Origin: Solicola gregarius
GTDB taxonomy: Bacteria > Actinomycetota > Actinomycetes > Propionibacteriales > Nocardioidaceae
NCBI RefSeq assembly: GCF_025790165.1
Contig: NZ_CP094970.1
Span: 4,278,001-4,342,000, forward strand
Length of the DNA: 64,000 nucleotides
Direction of reading: 5' to 3'
Shown here: piece after piece, positions 44,263 through 53,884 of the stretch
How the letters are laid out: each line of letters begins with the position of its first letter
Position numbering within the stretch: position 1 is the stretch's first letter
The notes under the pieces: model-generated
The model's input: the letters and a program-made list of their open reading frames with translations, nothing else
Databases searched by the model: none
Told to the model about the DNA's origin: nothing
Made by a program: the position numbers and the translations under genes

Positions 44263-45276
44263 ATGACCCAGGAGCTCGCGAAGCCGATGATGCTCGCGGA
44301 TCAGTACGGCCGCGTCGCGAGCGATCTGCGCGTCTCGCTCACCGACCGCTGCAACCTCCGCTGCCAGTACTGCATGCCGGCGGAGGGCCTCGACTGGCTG
44401 CCCAACGACGAGACGCTCACCGATGACGAGGTCGTACGTCTCGTACGAATCGGTGTCGAGCACCTGGGCATCCGCGAGGTCCGGCTGACGGGCGGCGAGC
44501 CGCTGCTACGGCGTGGCCTCGCGTCGATCATCGCTCAGCTGACCGCGTTGTCGCCGCGTCCGAGGGTCTCGATCACGACGAACGCACTCGGCCTGAAGCA
44601 CACGGCCGACAAACTCGCGGCGGCCGGGCTCGACCGGGTGAACGTCAGTCTCGACACCGTCGACCCCGAGACGTTCGCCGAGATCACCCGGCGCGACCGG
44701 CTCGATGACGTCATCGCCGGGCTCGAGGCGGCGAAGGCCGCCGGGCTCGAACCGGTGAAGATCAACGCCGTGCTGATGCGCGGGCTCAACGACGAGCAGG
44801 CGCCGAAGCTGCTCGCGTGGTGTCTCGAGCGCGGCTACCGGCTGCGGTTCATCGAGCAGATGCCGCTCGACGCGCAGCACCAGTGGAACCGCGAGCAGAT
44901 GATCACCGCAGACGAGATCTTCGAGATCCTGCGGCCGTTCTACACGCTCACGCCGAGCGGCCGGTCACGCGGATCCGCGCCCGCGGAGGAGTTCGCCGTC
45001 GACGGTGGCCCCGCGACCGTCGGCATCATCGCGTCGGTCACCCGTCCGTTCTGCGGCGACTGCGACCGCGTACGCCTGACGGCCGATGGTCAGGTGCGCA
45101 ACTGTCTGTTCGCCCGCGAGGAGTCGGATCTGCGCAGTGCCCTGCGAGGCGACGCGTCGGACGCCGACATCGCGCAGCGCTGGCGCGACGCGATGTGGAT
45201 CAAGCGTCCCGGTCACGGCATCGACGACGAGGGGTTCCTGCAGCCGACGCGTCCGATGTCGGCCATCGGCGGCTGA
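44263..45276 (+). CDS. moaA: GTP 3',8-cyclase MoaA (molybdenum cofactor synthesis)
   Basis: 337 residues. ATG at 44263 is favoured by AAGGAG at 44251-44256; an upstream GTG would abut that site. The radical-SAM cluster motif 'CNLRCQYC' (~30) and the C-terminal cluster cysteines '[18 protein letters not shown]' (~270-285) are intact, and the protein ends in the conserved Gly-Gly. MoaA converts GTP to the cyclic precursor of molybdopterin. No other mo genes are adjacent. Confidence 0.95.
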   Translation: MTQELAKPMMLADQYGRVASDLRVSLTDRCNLRCQYCMPAEGLDWLPNDETLTDDEVVRLVRIGVEHLGIREVRLTGGEPLLRRGLASIIAQLTALSPRPRVSITTNALGLKHTADKLAAAGLDRVNVSLDTVDPETFAEITRRDRLDDVIAGLEAAKAAGLEPVKINAVLMRGLNDEQAPKLLAWCLERGYRLRFIEQMPLDAQHQWNREQMITADEIFEILRPFYTLTPSGRSRGSAPAEEFAVDGGPATVGIIASVTRPFCGDCDRVRLTADGQVRNCLFAREESDLRSALRGDASDADIAQRWRDAMWIKRPGHGIDDEGFLQPTRPMSAIGG

Positions 45277-45288
45277 GCCCCCGCCGAC

Positions 45289-45507
45289 TCAGCGGCGAGG
45301 GGTGAAGGGCTCGGTGGCCTTCCAGAAGCCCCGGGCCGAAAGGAACGTACGCAGGTGCTCCTCGTGCTCGTCGCAGGCGAGCCAGACCTTGCGCCGATCA
45401 GGCGTGTGGATCTTCGGGTTGTTCCACAGCAGCTGATGCCGGGCCGGCGCGGTGCACCCCTTGGCCGAGCAGAGGGGATCGGGCTCGTCGGTCTGTTCGG
45501 CACTCAC
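45289..45507 (-). CDS. Small cysteine/histidine protein, conserved in actinobacteria
   Basis: 72 residues from the GTG at 45507. 'LCSAKGCTAPARHQLLWNNP' gives C-x4-C, and 'VWLACDEHEEHLRTFL' gives a second Cys with nearby histidines, a pattern able to bind one zinc. It converges with moaA, 12 bases apart. Function unknown. Reading further upstream gives only low-complexity residues. Confidence 0.65.
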   Translation of the reverse strand: MSAEQTDEPDPLCSAKGCTAPARHQLLWNNPKIHTPDRRKVWLACDEHEEHLRTFLSARGFWKATEPFTPRR

Positions 45508-45641
45508 AAGGGCCAGCGTACGTCGACGCGAAAGGCCTGAGAAAAGGGCGATGCCGGACAGCCACGGGGGGAGCCATCCGGCATCTGACAACCTCGACGG
45601 GGGAGACGAGGCGTCGCCACCGGACATTACACGAACGTGAC

Positions 45642-45944
45642 CTACTTCGCATCCCCCTGGGTCCCGGATTCGAGACTGCCCGCCGGATCCGGTCGGTACG
45701 CCTGCCCGGAGGACGTCGTTCGCTGCGTCGCCGTATTGGCGAGGATGACCGCTACGTACGGGAGCAGCACGGCGGCCACGACGAAACCCCAGCGCAGCGG
45801 TCCGCTGGCGATGACCGCGGCAACGAAGCACACGGTGCGGATCCCCATGGAGATCAGGTACCGCATCTGGCGCTTGTGCAGATCGACGCTGCGTCCGGGC
45901 TGGGCGCTGGTGATGTTGACCGCTTGGTGCGCGTGCGGATCCAT
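45642..45944 (-). CDS. DUF3099-family membrane protein
   Basis: 100 residues, ATG at 45944 with GGAG upstream. 'VNITSAQPGRSVDLHKRQMRYLISMGIRTVCF' and two TM helices ('GIRTVCFVAAVIASGPLRW', 'GFVVAAVLLPYVAVILAN') match the short actinobacterial DUF3099 family, usually found near moaA or fabG as here. Cytosolic ends are Arg/Lys- and Asp-rich. Role unknown. Confidence 0.8.
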   Translation of the reverse strand: MDPHAHQAVNITSAQPGRSVDLHKRQMRYLISMGIRTVCFVAAVIASGPLRWGFVVAAVLLPYVAVILANTATQRTTSSGQAYRPDPAGSLESGTQGDAK

Positions 45945-46010
45945 GTCTCCACCGTACGCCGGTGTGCGTGCGTGGGCGAAGATGGAGTCACCCGAACTCA
46001 AGGAGACATC

Positions 46011-46226
46011 ATGAGCGACCGTACGTACCGCGTCACGGAGATCGTCGGAACGTCGCCGGACGGCGTCGACCAGGCGATCGAGAACGGCATCTCCCGGGCC
46101 GGAGCAACCCTCCGGCACCTCGACTGGTTCGAGGTGCTCGGCGTACGCGGACAGATCTCCGATCGCGAGGTCTCGCACTACCAGGTCACGATGAAGCTCG
46201 GTTTCCGTCTCGAGGACGATGAGTGA
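46011..46226 (+). CDS. Dodecin-family flavin-binding protein
   Basis: 71 residues, ATG preceded by AAGGAG. 'TYRVTEIVGTSPDGVDQAIENGISRAGATLRHLDWFEV' is the dodecin fold, with the conserved tryptophan that stacks on flavin (or CoA in some actinobacterial members), ending 'HYQVTMKLGFRLEDDE'. It forms a dodecameric sphere that stores and protects flavins. Divergent from the DUF3099 gene. Confidence 0.93.
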   Translation: MSDRTYRVTEIVGTSPDGVDQAIENGISRAGATLRHLDWFEVLGVRGQISDREVSHYQVTMKLGFRLEDDE

Positions 46227-46259
46227 TCCGAATCGGCCTTACCGGGCGGTAGCCGATAG

Positions 46260-47015
<756 letters not shown>

Positions 47016-47019
<4 letters not shown>

Positions 47020-47183
47020 TGCCCTGTGTACGAAATGATTGGACGTCTTTCGTCGCCCAGGCGGCGCCCCGCGGCGTTCTCGTCGTCGGAAATAGGGCCC
47101 ACTATGACCGTCCTCCTCGGCCTTGCGGATGCATCCACCTGGACGACGCCTTCCGTCAAACCACTTCGTACACAGGACACTAG
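47016..47183. mobile_element. MITE-like inverted-repeat element between fabG and fabI
   Basis: 168 bases bounded by CTAG at both ends. The left end CTAGTGCCCTGTGTACGAA and the right end, read on the other strand, CTAGTGTCCTGTGTACGAA differ by one base. The match continues with gaps for about 50 bases (including GTCGyCCAGGyGG). There is no coding capacity. Target CTAG and length fit a short non-autonomous element of the IS5/IS427-like kind, though no parent IS is in the window. It starts on the fabG stop codon. Confidence 0.72.
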
Positions 47184-47224
47184 ACACGGCCTAGGCAGAC
47201 CCGACCTCAGAAACAGGAGTAGAC

Positions 47225-47995
47225 GTGGGAATCCTCGAAGGCAAGAAGCTGCTCGTCACCGGCGTGACGATGGACAACTCGATCGGCTTCGCGGTCGCGC
47301 GTACGGCCCAGAACGAAGGCGCCGAGGTGGTCGTGTCGAACTTCGGCCGGGCGCTCGGCATCACCCGGCGGATCGTCAACCGGCTACCGAAGGAGGCGTC
47401 GGTCATCGAGCTCGACGTGACCGACGAGCAGCATCTGGCAGACCTCTCGAACCAGCTGCAGGACTCCCTGGGCGGCCTCGACGGCATCTTCCACTCGATC
47501 GCGTACGGCAACCCGGAGACGATCCTCGGTGGCAGGTTCGTCGGCGCGCCGTGGGAGGACGTGTCGCAGGCCGTACAGGTGTCGGCGTACTCGCTGATGT
47601 CGCTCGCGAATGCCGCGCGACCGCTGCTCGGGCGGGGGAGCTCGGTGGTCGGCATGACGTTCGACGCGACCGTCGCCTGGCCCGCGTACGACTGGATGGG
47701 CGTCGCGAAGGCGGGCCTGGAGTCGTGTGCGCGCTATCTCGCCCGCGACCTCGGCCCCGACGGCATCCGGGTCAACCTGGTCTCCGCCGGCCCGCTCAAG
47801 ACGCTCGCGGCGAAGGCGATCCCGGGCTTCGAGGACCTCGAGGCCCTGTGGAACGACCGCGCGCCACTCGGCTGGGACGAGAAGGACAACGAGCCGACCG
47901 CGCGCGCGGCCGCCGCGCTGCTGAGCGACTACTTCCCGGCGACGACCGGTGAGATCGTGCACGTCGACGGCGGTTATCACGCGATGGGTGCGTAG
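47225..47995 (+). CDS. fabI: Enoyl-ACP reductase, InhA/FabI type
   Basis: 256 residues, GTG at 47225 after GGAGT. 'VTGVTMDNSIGFAVARTAQNEGAEVV' is the NAD-binding start of InhA-type reductases; 'HSIAYGNPE', the catalytic 'YDWMGVAKAGLES' (Y-x6-K) and 'VSAGPLKTLAAKAIPGFE' follow. It reduces enoyl-ACP in the last step of each elongation cycle. This is the type targeted by isoniazid-NAD in mycobacteria. Downstream of fabG, from which it is separated by the inverted-repeat element. Confidence 0.94.
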   Translation: MGILEGKKLLVTGVTMDNSIGFAVARTAQNEGAEVVVSNFGRALGITRRIVNRLPKEASVIELDVTDEQHLADLSNQLQDSLGGLDGIFHSIAYGNPETILGGRFVGAPWEDVSQAVQVSAYSLMSLANAARPLLGRGSSVVGMTFDATVAWPAYDWMGVAKAGLESCARYLARDLGPDGIRVNLVSAGPLKTLAAKAIPGFEDLEALWNDRAPLGWDEKDNEPTARAAAALLSDYFPATTGEIVHVDGGYHAMGA

Positions 47996-47997
47996 GC

Positions 47998-48501
47998 GTG
48001 CCACGGCTGATCCTCGTGCGGCACGCCAAGACCGAGCGGACCGCGAGCAGCGACGCCGTTCGCGACCTGACCGAACGCGGGCGCAGCCAGTCCACGGCGC
48101 TCGGTGAGGCGCTCGACGGCGACGTACGCGAGCCCGCGGTCGCGCTCGTCTCGACCGCGGTACGTGCGGCGCAGACGTGGGATCTCGCCGCCTCGGTGCT
48201 GGCCGCGGAGGTGACCCGACGGTTGTTGGACTCGTTGTACACAGCCGACCCCGATGTGGTTCTCGACGAGGTGCGCGTCCTGGGGGAGGACGTCGAGACC
48301 GCGATCGTCGTCGGCCACAACCCGACGATCGCCGACCTCGTGGCGCAGCTCGTCGGCAACCGGGCCGGCGGGGCGTACGACGAGCTGCGCGCGGGGGGCT
48401 TCTCACCGGCTACGACGGCGGTCTTCGACGTGGAGCCGCGCTGGTCGGACATCGACTCGACCACGGCGACGCTGGTGCGCTACGTACCGCCGCTCGCGTG
48501 A
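47998..48501 (+). CDS. SixA-like histidine phosphatase
   Basis: 167 residues, GTG two bases after fabI. 'LILVRHAKTERT' carries the RHA/RHG catalytic histidine; 'TAVRAAQTWDLAA' and 'AIVVGHNPTIADLVAQL' carry the other phosphate-binding residues and second histidine. Small one-domain members act on phosphohistidine proteins. Probably co-transcribed with fabI. Substrate unknown. Confidence 0.88.
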   Translation: MPRLILVRHAKTERTASSDAVRDLTERGRSQSTALGEALDGDVREPAVALVSTAVRAAQTWDLAASVLAAEVTRRLLDSLYTADPDVVLDEVRVLGEDVETAIVVGHNPTIADLVAQLVGNRAGGAYDELRAGGFSPATTAVFDVEPRWSDIDSTTATLVRYVPPLA

Positions 48502-48504
48502 CGA

Positions 48505-49725
48505 TCAGCCGCTGACCCCGGCTGCCTCGTCGGCCGCCTCGACCTCCTCGCGGGTGATGCCGAGGAGGTAGATGATCGCGTCGAGGTACGGAACCGAAAC
48601 TGACGTATCGGCGGCATCCCGGACGACCGGCTTGGCGTTGAACGCGATGCCGAGTCCGGCGGTGGCGAGCATGTCGAGGTCGTTCGCGCCGTCGCCGATC
48701 GCCACGGTGTTCGGAAGTGCGATACCGGCATCGTCGGCGAAGCGGCGCAGTGCGATCGCCTTGCCCGCTCGATCGACGACCGCGCCGAGAAGCCGCCCGG
48801 TGAGCCGCCCGTCGTCGACCTCGAGACGGTTCGCGGCGTAGTAGTGGATGCCGAGGTCGGCGGCGATACGTTCCACGATCTGGGTGAACCCACCGCTGAC
48901 CATGGCGAACCGGTAGCCGAGCCGCTTCAGCGTCCGGATCATCGTGCGCGCGCCCGGGGTATAGACGAGCGACTCGTAGACCTGGTCGAGCGCCGATGCG
49001 GGCACACCCTCGAGCAGACGTACGCGAGCGCGTAACGAGTCGGCGAAGTCGAGCTCGCCACGCATCGCCGCCGCCGTGACCGCCGCGACCTGGTCGCCGA
49101 AGCCCGCATGCTCGGCGAGCATCTCGATCACCTCGCCCTGGATGAGCGTCGAGTCGACGTCCATGACCACGAGGCGTTGGGCATGGCGGTGGATGCCCGT
49201 CGGCCGGACGGCGATGTCGACCTGCTGCTGCACCGCCTCCTGCGCGAGCACCATCTGCAGGTGCTCGGGTTCGGAACCGGAGATGTCGAGGTCGATCGCC
49301 GTGACGGGGTAGCGCGCCATGCGGACGATCCTGTCGATGTTCGCGCCCGCGTCGGCGATGCGGCCGGCGACACCCGCGACTGCCTCGGGAGACAGCGGCG
49401 AGCCGAGCACGGTGACGTGGGTCCGGCCGATCCGCCGAGGCCGGTTGTCGCCCTCGCCCTCGGCGATCTCGACGTCCATGTCGAGCCCGTGAGCGACCGA
49501 CTCGATGGCGCTGGTGAAGCCGTCGCGGTCGACCGGCTCGGTGAACAGCACGCCGAGCACGAGACGGCCCCGCAGCAGCAGCTGCTCGATGTCGAGTACC
49601 TCCGCGTCGAAACCCGCCGTTGCCGCGAAGACCCGCGACGTGACGCCGGGGTGGTCGCGACCGGTGAGGGTGACGAGCAGGGTCGACCCAGCAGGGTCGG
49701 GCTTCGGCTTGACCGGTACGTTCAT
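48505..49725 (-). CDS. serB: Phosphoserine phosphatase SerB with N-terminal ACT domains
   Basis: 406 residues, ATG at 49725 with GGGGAG upstream and an ATGA overlap with the previous gene. Residues ~15-175 are two ACT-type domains ('TLLVTLTGRDHPGVTSRVF', then 'RTHVTVLGSPLSPEAV'). The HAD phosphatase part has 'VVMDVDSTLIQGEVIEMLA', 'MVSGGFTQIVE', and 'AIGDGANDLDML'. It makes serine from phosphoserine, and the ACT domains probably sense serine. Confidence 0.95.
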   Translation of the reverse strand: MNVPVKPKPDPAGSTLLVTLTGRDHPGVTSRVFAATAGFDAEVLDIEQLLLRGRLVLGVLFTEPVDRDGFTSAIESVAHGLDMDVEIAEGEGDNRPRRIGRTHVTVLGSPLSPEAVAGVAGRIADAGANIDRIVRMARYPVTAIDLDISGSEPEHLQMVLAQEAVQQQVDIAVRPTGIHRHAQRLVVMDVDSTLIQGEVIEMLAEHAGFGDQVAAVTAAAMRGELDFADSLRARVRLLEGVPASALDQVYESLVYTPGARTMIRTLKRLGYRFAMVSGGFTQIVERIAADLGIHYYAANRLEVDDGRLTGRLLGAVVDRAGKAIALRRFADDAGIALPNTVAIGDGANDLDMLATAGLGIAFNAKPVVRDAADTSVSVPYLDAIIYLLGITREEVEAADEAAGVSG

Positions 49726-50462
49726 CGCTCCCCGAGAGTAGTGCCCGGCTCGAATGAGCTGCACGCGGCAACGACGGCGTGCCGCGCGGCACGCTGCAGC
49801 TCCAGCGTCGTACGCCGCCGGGCCGCTCCGTCGCCGACGCCGAGGGCGCCTCCGTCGTCGGCAAGTGCGAGATCGCAGATCCGCCAGCAACGCACCGCCA
49901 GCGCCGACACCCGCTGGGCGCGCTGGTCGAATCCGGGCGGGAGTACGCCGTCGCGCGTGGCGCGGAGATCCGAGAGGGTGTCCGCGATCTCCGGCCGCCA
50001 GCGTGCGACATCGAGCTCGGCGAGGACTCGGCCGGTCTCGACGAGCTGCTCGCGGAGCGCGCGCTCGGCATCGGCGACCGAGGTGGACGGCCTCGGTGCC
50101 TGTGCGTCGTACGTGGACCAGAACACGCCGCGTCCGACGACCGACGGGACGAACCCGACACCTGCACCGACGACGACGACGGCCTCCGCCGTGTCGAGCG
50201 CGGCCTCGTTGAACATCGGCGGACCGGCGAGGCCGGCCGGGTCGCCGGGTACGGGAAGCGCGAGCGCGGCGGCGGTCGCTCCTCGCTTTCGGAGCGCGGC
50301 CCAGGCCTGCTCCAGCGGAAGGATGTCGTCCGCGAGCCCGGTGACGTCGTGCGCGGCATCGGCGCCGCGTACGGCCGCTGTCGCATCGTCGATCGGGGCG
50401 AAACCGCCGAGCCACGCGTTGAACCACGACGCCCAGCGCGCCGAGCGGGGGAGCGCGGTCAT
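49722..50462 (-). CDS. Conserved actinobacterial protein of unknown function
   Basis: 246 residues from the ATG at 50462 (a GTG at 50483 is also in frame). 'WASWFNAWLGGFAPIDDATAAVRG' starts the protein; 'ALPVPGDPAGLAGPPMFNEAALDTAEAVVVV' and 'GRGVFWSTYDA' are the best conserved-looking parts, followed by long helices with many alanines and leucines. No catalytic motif. Located before serB and translationally coupled to it. Cytosolic. Confidence 0.7.
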   Translation of the reverse strand: MTALPRSARWASWFNAWLGGFAPIDDATAAVRGADAAHDVTGLADDILPLEQAWAALRKRGATAAALALPVPGDPAGLAGPPMFNEAALDTAEAVVVVGAGVGFVPSVVGRGVFWSTYDAQAPRPSTSVADAERALREQLVETGRVLAELDVARWRPEIADTLSDLRATRDGVLPPGFDQRAQRVSALAVRCWRICDLALADDGGALGVGDGAARRRTTLELQRAARHAVVAACSSFEPGTTLGER

Positions 50463-50569
50463 GCCGTTTGGCCGACGCGCCACAAGCAGGTGAGTTGCAC
50501 CTGACTATTATCCAGCGTGGGCCCGGACGGCCACCCGGACACCCGTGCCACACGCGACGGAAGGAGATC

Positions 50570-51355
50570 ATGGCCTCGGTCATCGAGCTCGTCGACACCA
50601 CGATCGTGCGCGGCGGACAACGCATCCTCGACTCCGTGACGTGGACGGTCAACGACGACGAACGGTGGGTCGTCCTCGGTGCGAACGGCGCCGGCAAGAC
50701 CACCGTGCTCCAGGTTGCGGGCGCGCAGATGCACCCGACCAGTGGCATCGCCGGTGTCCTCGGCGAGGTGCTCGGCACGGTCGACGTCTTCGAGCTGCAA
50801 CCACGGATCGGGCATGCCGGCTCGGCGCTCGCCGAGCGGGTACCCCGCGCGGAGCTGGTACGTGACGTCGTCGTCTCCGCTGCGTACGCGGTGATCGGGC
50901 GCTGGCGTGAGGAGTACGACGAGCTCGACCTTGAACGCGCGGTCGCCCTGCTCGACCAGGTCGGCATCGGCCATCTCGCAGACCGCACCTTCGGCACCCT
51001 GAGCGAGGGCGAGCGCAAACGTACGCTGATCGCCAGGGCCCTGATGACAGACCCGGAGCTGATGCTGCTCGACGAGCCGGCGGCCGGCCTCGACCTCGGC
51101 GCTCGTGAAGACCTCGTCTCGACCCTCGCGGGGTTGGCGGCCGATCCCGCGGCGCCCGCGATCGTACTGGTGTCGCACCATGTCGAGGAGATTCCGCCCG
51201 GCTTCACCCACGTCCTCATGCTGCGCCACGGCCGGGTCGTCGCCGCCGGACCGATCGGCTCGACGCTCAACGACGACACGCTGACGTCCACGTTCGAGAC
51301 GCCGCTGACGATCACGCAGCACTCCGGTAGGTTCGCCGCGCGCCGCGCCTCCTGA
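50570..51355 (+). CDS. ABC transporter ATPase, YlmA/ModF-like single-domain type
   Basis: 261 residues, ATG at 50570 with GGAAGGAG upstream. Walker A 'GANGAGKTT', signature 'LSEGERKRTLIARAL' (LSEGE instead of LSGGQ), Walker B 'LMLLDEPAAGLD' and H-loop 'VSHHVEEI'. The 'LSEGERKR' form is common in a group of stand-alone ATPases. No permease gene is nearby, so its partner is unknown. Divergent from the serB pair. Confidence 0.85.
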   Translation: MASVIELVDTTIVRGGQRILDSVTWTVNDDERWVVLGANGAGKTTVLQVAGAQMHPTSGIAGVLGEVLGTVDVFELQPRIGHAGSALAERVPRAELVRDVVVSAAYAVIGRWREEYDELDLERAVALLDQVGIGHLADRTFGTLSEGERKRTLIARALMTDPELMLLDEPAAGLDLGAREDLVSTLAGLAADPAAPAIVLVSHHVEEIPPGFTHVLMLRHGRVVAAGPIGSTLNDDTLTSTFETPLTITQHSGRFAARRAS

Positions 51356-51417
51356 GCCCGGACACCGACGCGTCGCGCGGCCCGACCGCCCGCGCGGCGG
51401 CACCGGCTTCCACTAGG

Positions 51418-51885
51418 GTGGCCATCGTGTCCGACTTCTTCGACTGGCTGAGCGAGAACGCGTGGGTGGGTTGGGCCGGAGCGGGGGTACTGCTCGCGAT
51501 CGCCGAGATGGTGAGCCTCGACCTGGTGCTGCTGATGCTCGCCGTCGGCTGCTTCGCCGGCTCGGTCACCGCCATCGCGGGCGGTCCCGTACTGCTGGCG
51601 AGCCTGGTCGCGATTGCGACGTCGGTCGCGATGCTCTACTTCGTGCGGCCGTCGCTCATCCGCCGGTTGCACGGTGGCCCGGAGCTCGCGACCGGTACGG
51701 CGGCACTCGTCGGCAAGCACGGCGTCGTCGTCTCGCGCATCGGAACGTCGGGTGGCCGGATCAAGCTCGCCGGCGAGGAGTGGACGGCCCGGTCGTACGA
51801 CCCGACGATCGAGCTGGAGCCCGGCACGGAGGTAGCGGTGCTCGAGATCGACGGCGCGACCGCAGTGGTATTCCCGCAGGACTAG
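51418..51885 (+). CDS. NfeD-family membrane protein
   Basis: 155 residues from a GTG at 51418; a GTG three codons later is also possible. Three TM helices (~17-37, 38-60, 62-80) are followed by the OB-fold C-terminal domain 'GTAALVGKHGVVVSRIG' and 'GRIKLAGEEWTARSYD'. NfeD proteins act with SPFH/stomatin proteins, encoded next, in membrane quality control or microdomain structure. Confidence 0.9.
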   Translation: MAIVSDFFDWLSENAWVGWAGAGVLLAIAEMVSLDLVLLMLAVGCFAGSVTAIAGGPVLLASLVAIATSVAMLYFVRPSLIRRLHGGPELATGTAALVGKHGVVVSRIGTSGGRIKLAGEEWTARSYDPTIELEPGTEVAVLEIDGATAVVFPQD

Positions 51886-51941
51886 GACTTCATCGCCCAG
51901 AGCAGGGCACATCTCGGATCGGACCCCGAAAGGATCATTGA

Positions 51942-53159
51942 GTGGAACTCGCAGTTTCCATCTTCCTGGTGTTGATCGCGTTGCTGGTGATCGTGACGCT
52001 GGCGAAGACGATCAAGATCATCCCGCAGGCGCGAAGCGGAATCGTCGAGCGCTTCGGCCGATACAAGAAGACACTGACGCCGGGCCTGAACTTCCTCACG
52101 CCGTGGATCGAGAAGGTCCGCTACGTCATCGACATGCGTGAGCAGGTCGTGTCGTTCCCGCCGCAGCCGGTCATCACCGAGGACAATCTGGTCGTCTCGA
52201 TCGACACCGTCATCTACTTCCAGGTCACGAACCCCGTGACCGCGACGTACGAGATCGCGAACTACATCCAGGCGATCGAGCAGCTGACGATGACGACGCT
52301 GCGCCAGATCACCGGTGGAATGACGCTCGAGCACGCGCTCACCGGGCGCGACCAGATCAACGGCTCGCTGCGCGGCGTACTCGACGAGGCGACGGGGCGA
52401 TGGGGCATCCGGGTCAACCGCGTCGAGCTGAAGGGCATCGACCCGCCCCCGTCCATCAAGGACGCGATGGAGAAGCAGATGCGCGCCGAGCGCGACAAGC
52501 GCGCGGCGATCCTCACCGCGGAGGGCGGCCGTCAGTCCGCGATCCTCACGGCCGAGGGCGAGAAGCAGAGCTCGATCCTGTCGGCCGAGGGCGACCGCGA
52601 GGCCGCGATCCTGCGCGCCCAGGCCGAGCGGGAGGCGTCGATCCTGAAGGCGCAGGGCGAGGGTCAGGCGATCCAGACGGTGTTCCAGGCCATCCACGAC
52701 GGTTCACCGGACCAGTCGCTGCTCGCGTACCAGTATCTGCAGATGATGCCGAAGATCGCCGAGGGCGACGCCAACAAGGTGTGGATCGTTCCGAGCGAGA
52801 TCGGCAAGGCCCTCGAGGGGCTCGGGAACGCCGTCGGCGCCATCCCGGATCAGGTCGACGGTCCGAGCAAGCGCATCGACCTCGACGAGCCGATCGCTCC
52901 CACGGTCTCCGATGAGCGACTTGCCGCAACCCACGACGCCGTTGCCGAGGCGATCGAGGATGCGCGCAGCGCCGCCGCTCCCGGTGGAGGCGGTTCGTCA
53001 CGGCAGACTCCGCCCACGCCGCCTCAGCAGAACCCGCCGCCCGGATCGAAGGGGGCCGGTTCGCAGGACCCGCCGGCGACGCCGCCTCCGGGCCGGAAGA
53101 CGCCGCCCGGACCGCCCTCGGGTGGCCAGCCGCCGACCGGAGGCGGCCCGCAGCGGTAG
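51942..53159 (+). CDS. SPFH/Band 7 stomatin-like protein with Pro/Gly-rich tail
   Basis: 405 residues from a GTG at 51942. One N-terminal TM ('VSIFLVLIALLVIVTLA'), the SPFH domain ('IPQARSGIVERFGRYKKTL', 'VITEDNLVVSIDTVIYFQV'), then a coiled-coil with repeated 'ILTAEG' units ('AAILTAEGGRQSAILTAEGE', ~187-230). The last ~75 residues are Pro/Gly/Gln-rich and disordered, unlike most stomatins. The pair NfeD-SPFH is conserved. It ends 15 bases before a strong hairpin. Confidence 0.93.
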   Translation: MELAVSIFLVLIALLVIVTLAKTIKIIPQARSGIVERFGRYKKTLTPGLNFLTPWIEKVRYVIDMREQVVSFPPQPVITEDNLVVSIDTVIYFQVTNPVTATYEIANYIQAIEQLTMTTLRQITGGMTLEHALTGRDQINGSLRGVLDEATGRWGIRVNRVELKGIDPPPSIKDAMEKQMRAERDKRAAILTAEGGRQSAILTAEGEKQSSILSAEGDREAAILRAQAEREASILKAQGEGQAIQTVFQAIHDGSPDQSLLAYQYLQMMPKIAEGDANKVWIVPSEIGKALEGLGNAVGAIPDQVDGPSKRIDLDEPIAPTVSDERLAATHDAVAEAIEDARSAAAPGGGGSSRQTPPTPPQQNPPPGSKGAGSQDPPATPPPGRKTPPGPPSGGQPPTGGGPQR

Positions 53160-53173
53160 CCCCGCACCGTGAA

Positions 53174-53222
53174 CCGCACGTTTCAGCCCCAGAATCGCCG
53201 ATTCTGGGGCTGAAACGTGCGG
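53174..53222. terminator. Perfect 23-bp hairpin between convergent genes
   Basis: CCGCACGTTTCAGCCCCAGA plus ATC and its exact complement, with a 3-base loop, between the SPFH and PEBP gene ends. Probably a bidirectional terminator. Confidence 0.75.
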
Positions 53223-53252
53223 CCCAGCGGGCGTGGTTGGGGCAGCGTGCGG

Positions 53253-53777
53253 TCAGTGGCGGTACGTACCGACGGTGATGGCGCGGGCGAGGGTCTTGAA
53301 CGCGAGGTTGAAGGACACCGCGGCGGGGCTGGTGTCGGAGTCGACGCCGAGGGACTCCTCGGAGACAGCGTGAACGACGTAGAAGTACCGGTGGACCTGG
53401 TCTCCCTCGGGCGGTGCGGCGCCCAGGTAGCCCTTGGCGCCGCCGTCATTGCGTACGTGGAACGCGTTGCCGGGCAGGTCGTCACCACCGCCGATGCCTG
53501 CCGGCAGATCTGTCGTCGAGGCCGGCACGTCGACGAGTACCCAGTGCCAGAACCCCGAGGGCGTCGGCGCGTCGGGGTCGAAGCAGGTGACCACGAAGCT
53601 CTTGGTGGTCTCGGGAAAGTCGGTCCAGTGCAGCTGCGGCGACGTGTTGCCAGCTTTCGCGACCTGTGCGTCAGCAAGGGGTTCACCGTCGGTCACGTCG
53701 TCGCTGGTGACCGAGAACGCTTCGACACGGGGAAGCAGGTCGTACGGGTTCGGACTGACGGGACGGTCCAGGCTCAT
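53253..53777 (-). CDS. PEBP/YbhB-family protein
   Basis: 174 residues. '[30 protein letters not shown]', '[13 protein letters not shown]' and '[23 protein letters not shown]' are the family's ligand-pocket motifs (DPDAP and the later GxxPP..H-Y). These cytosolic proteins bind phosphate or phospholipid head groups; the bacterial role is not well known. No signal peptide is present. Confidence 0.92.
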   Translation of the reverse strand: MSLDRPVSPNPYDLLPRVEAFSVTSDDVTDGEPLADAQVAKAGNTSPQLHWTDFPETTKSFVVTCFDPDAPTPSGFWHWVLVDVPASTTDLPAGIGGGDDLPGNAFHVRNDGGAKGYLGAAPPEGDQVHRYFYVVHAVSEESLGVDSDTSPAAVSFNLAFKTLARAITVGTYRH

Positions 53778-53884
53778 CGATTCTCCCTACGAATGTGCGG
53801 CACGTGCACCAGACGCTACCGCTCGTCTTGAAACGTGGGCGAGCCAGTCGGCCGCGCCGGCCGGCCGTGTAGCGTCGGGCTGCA

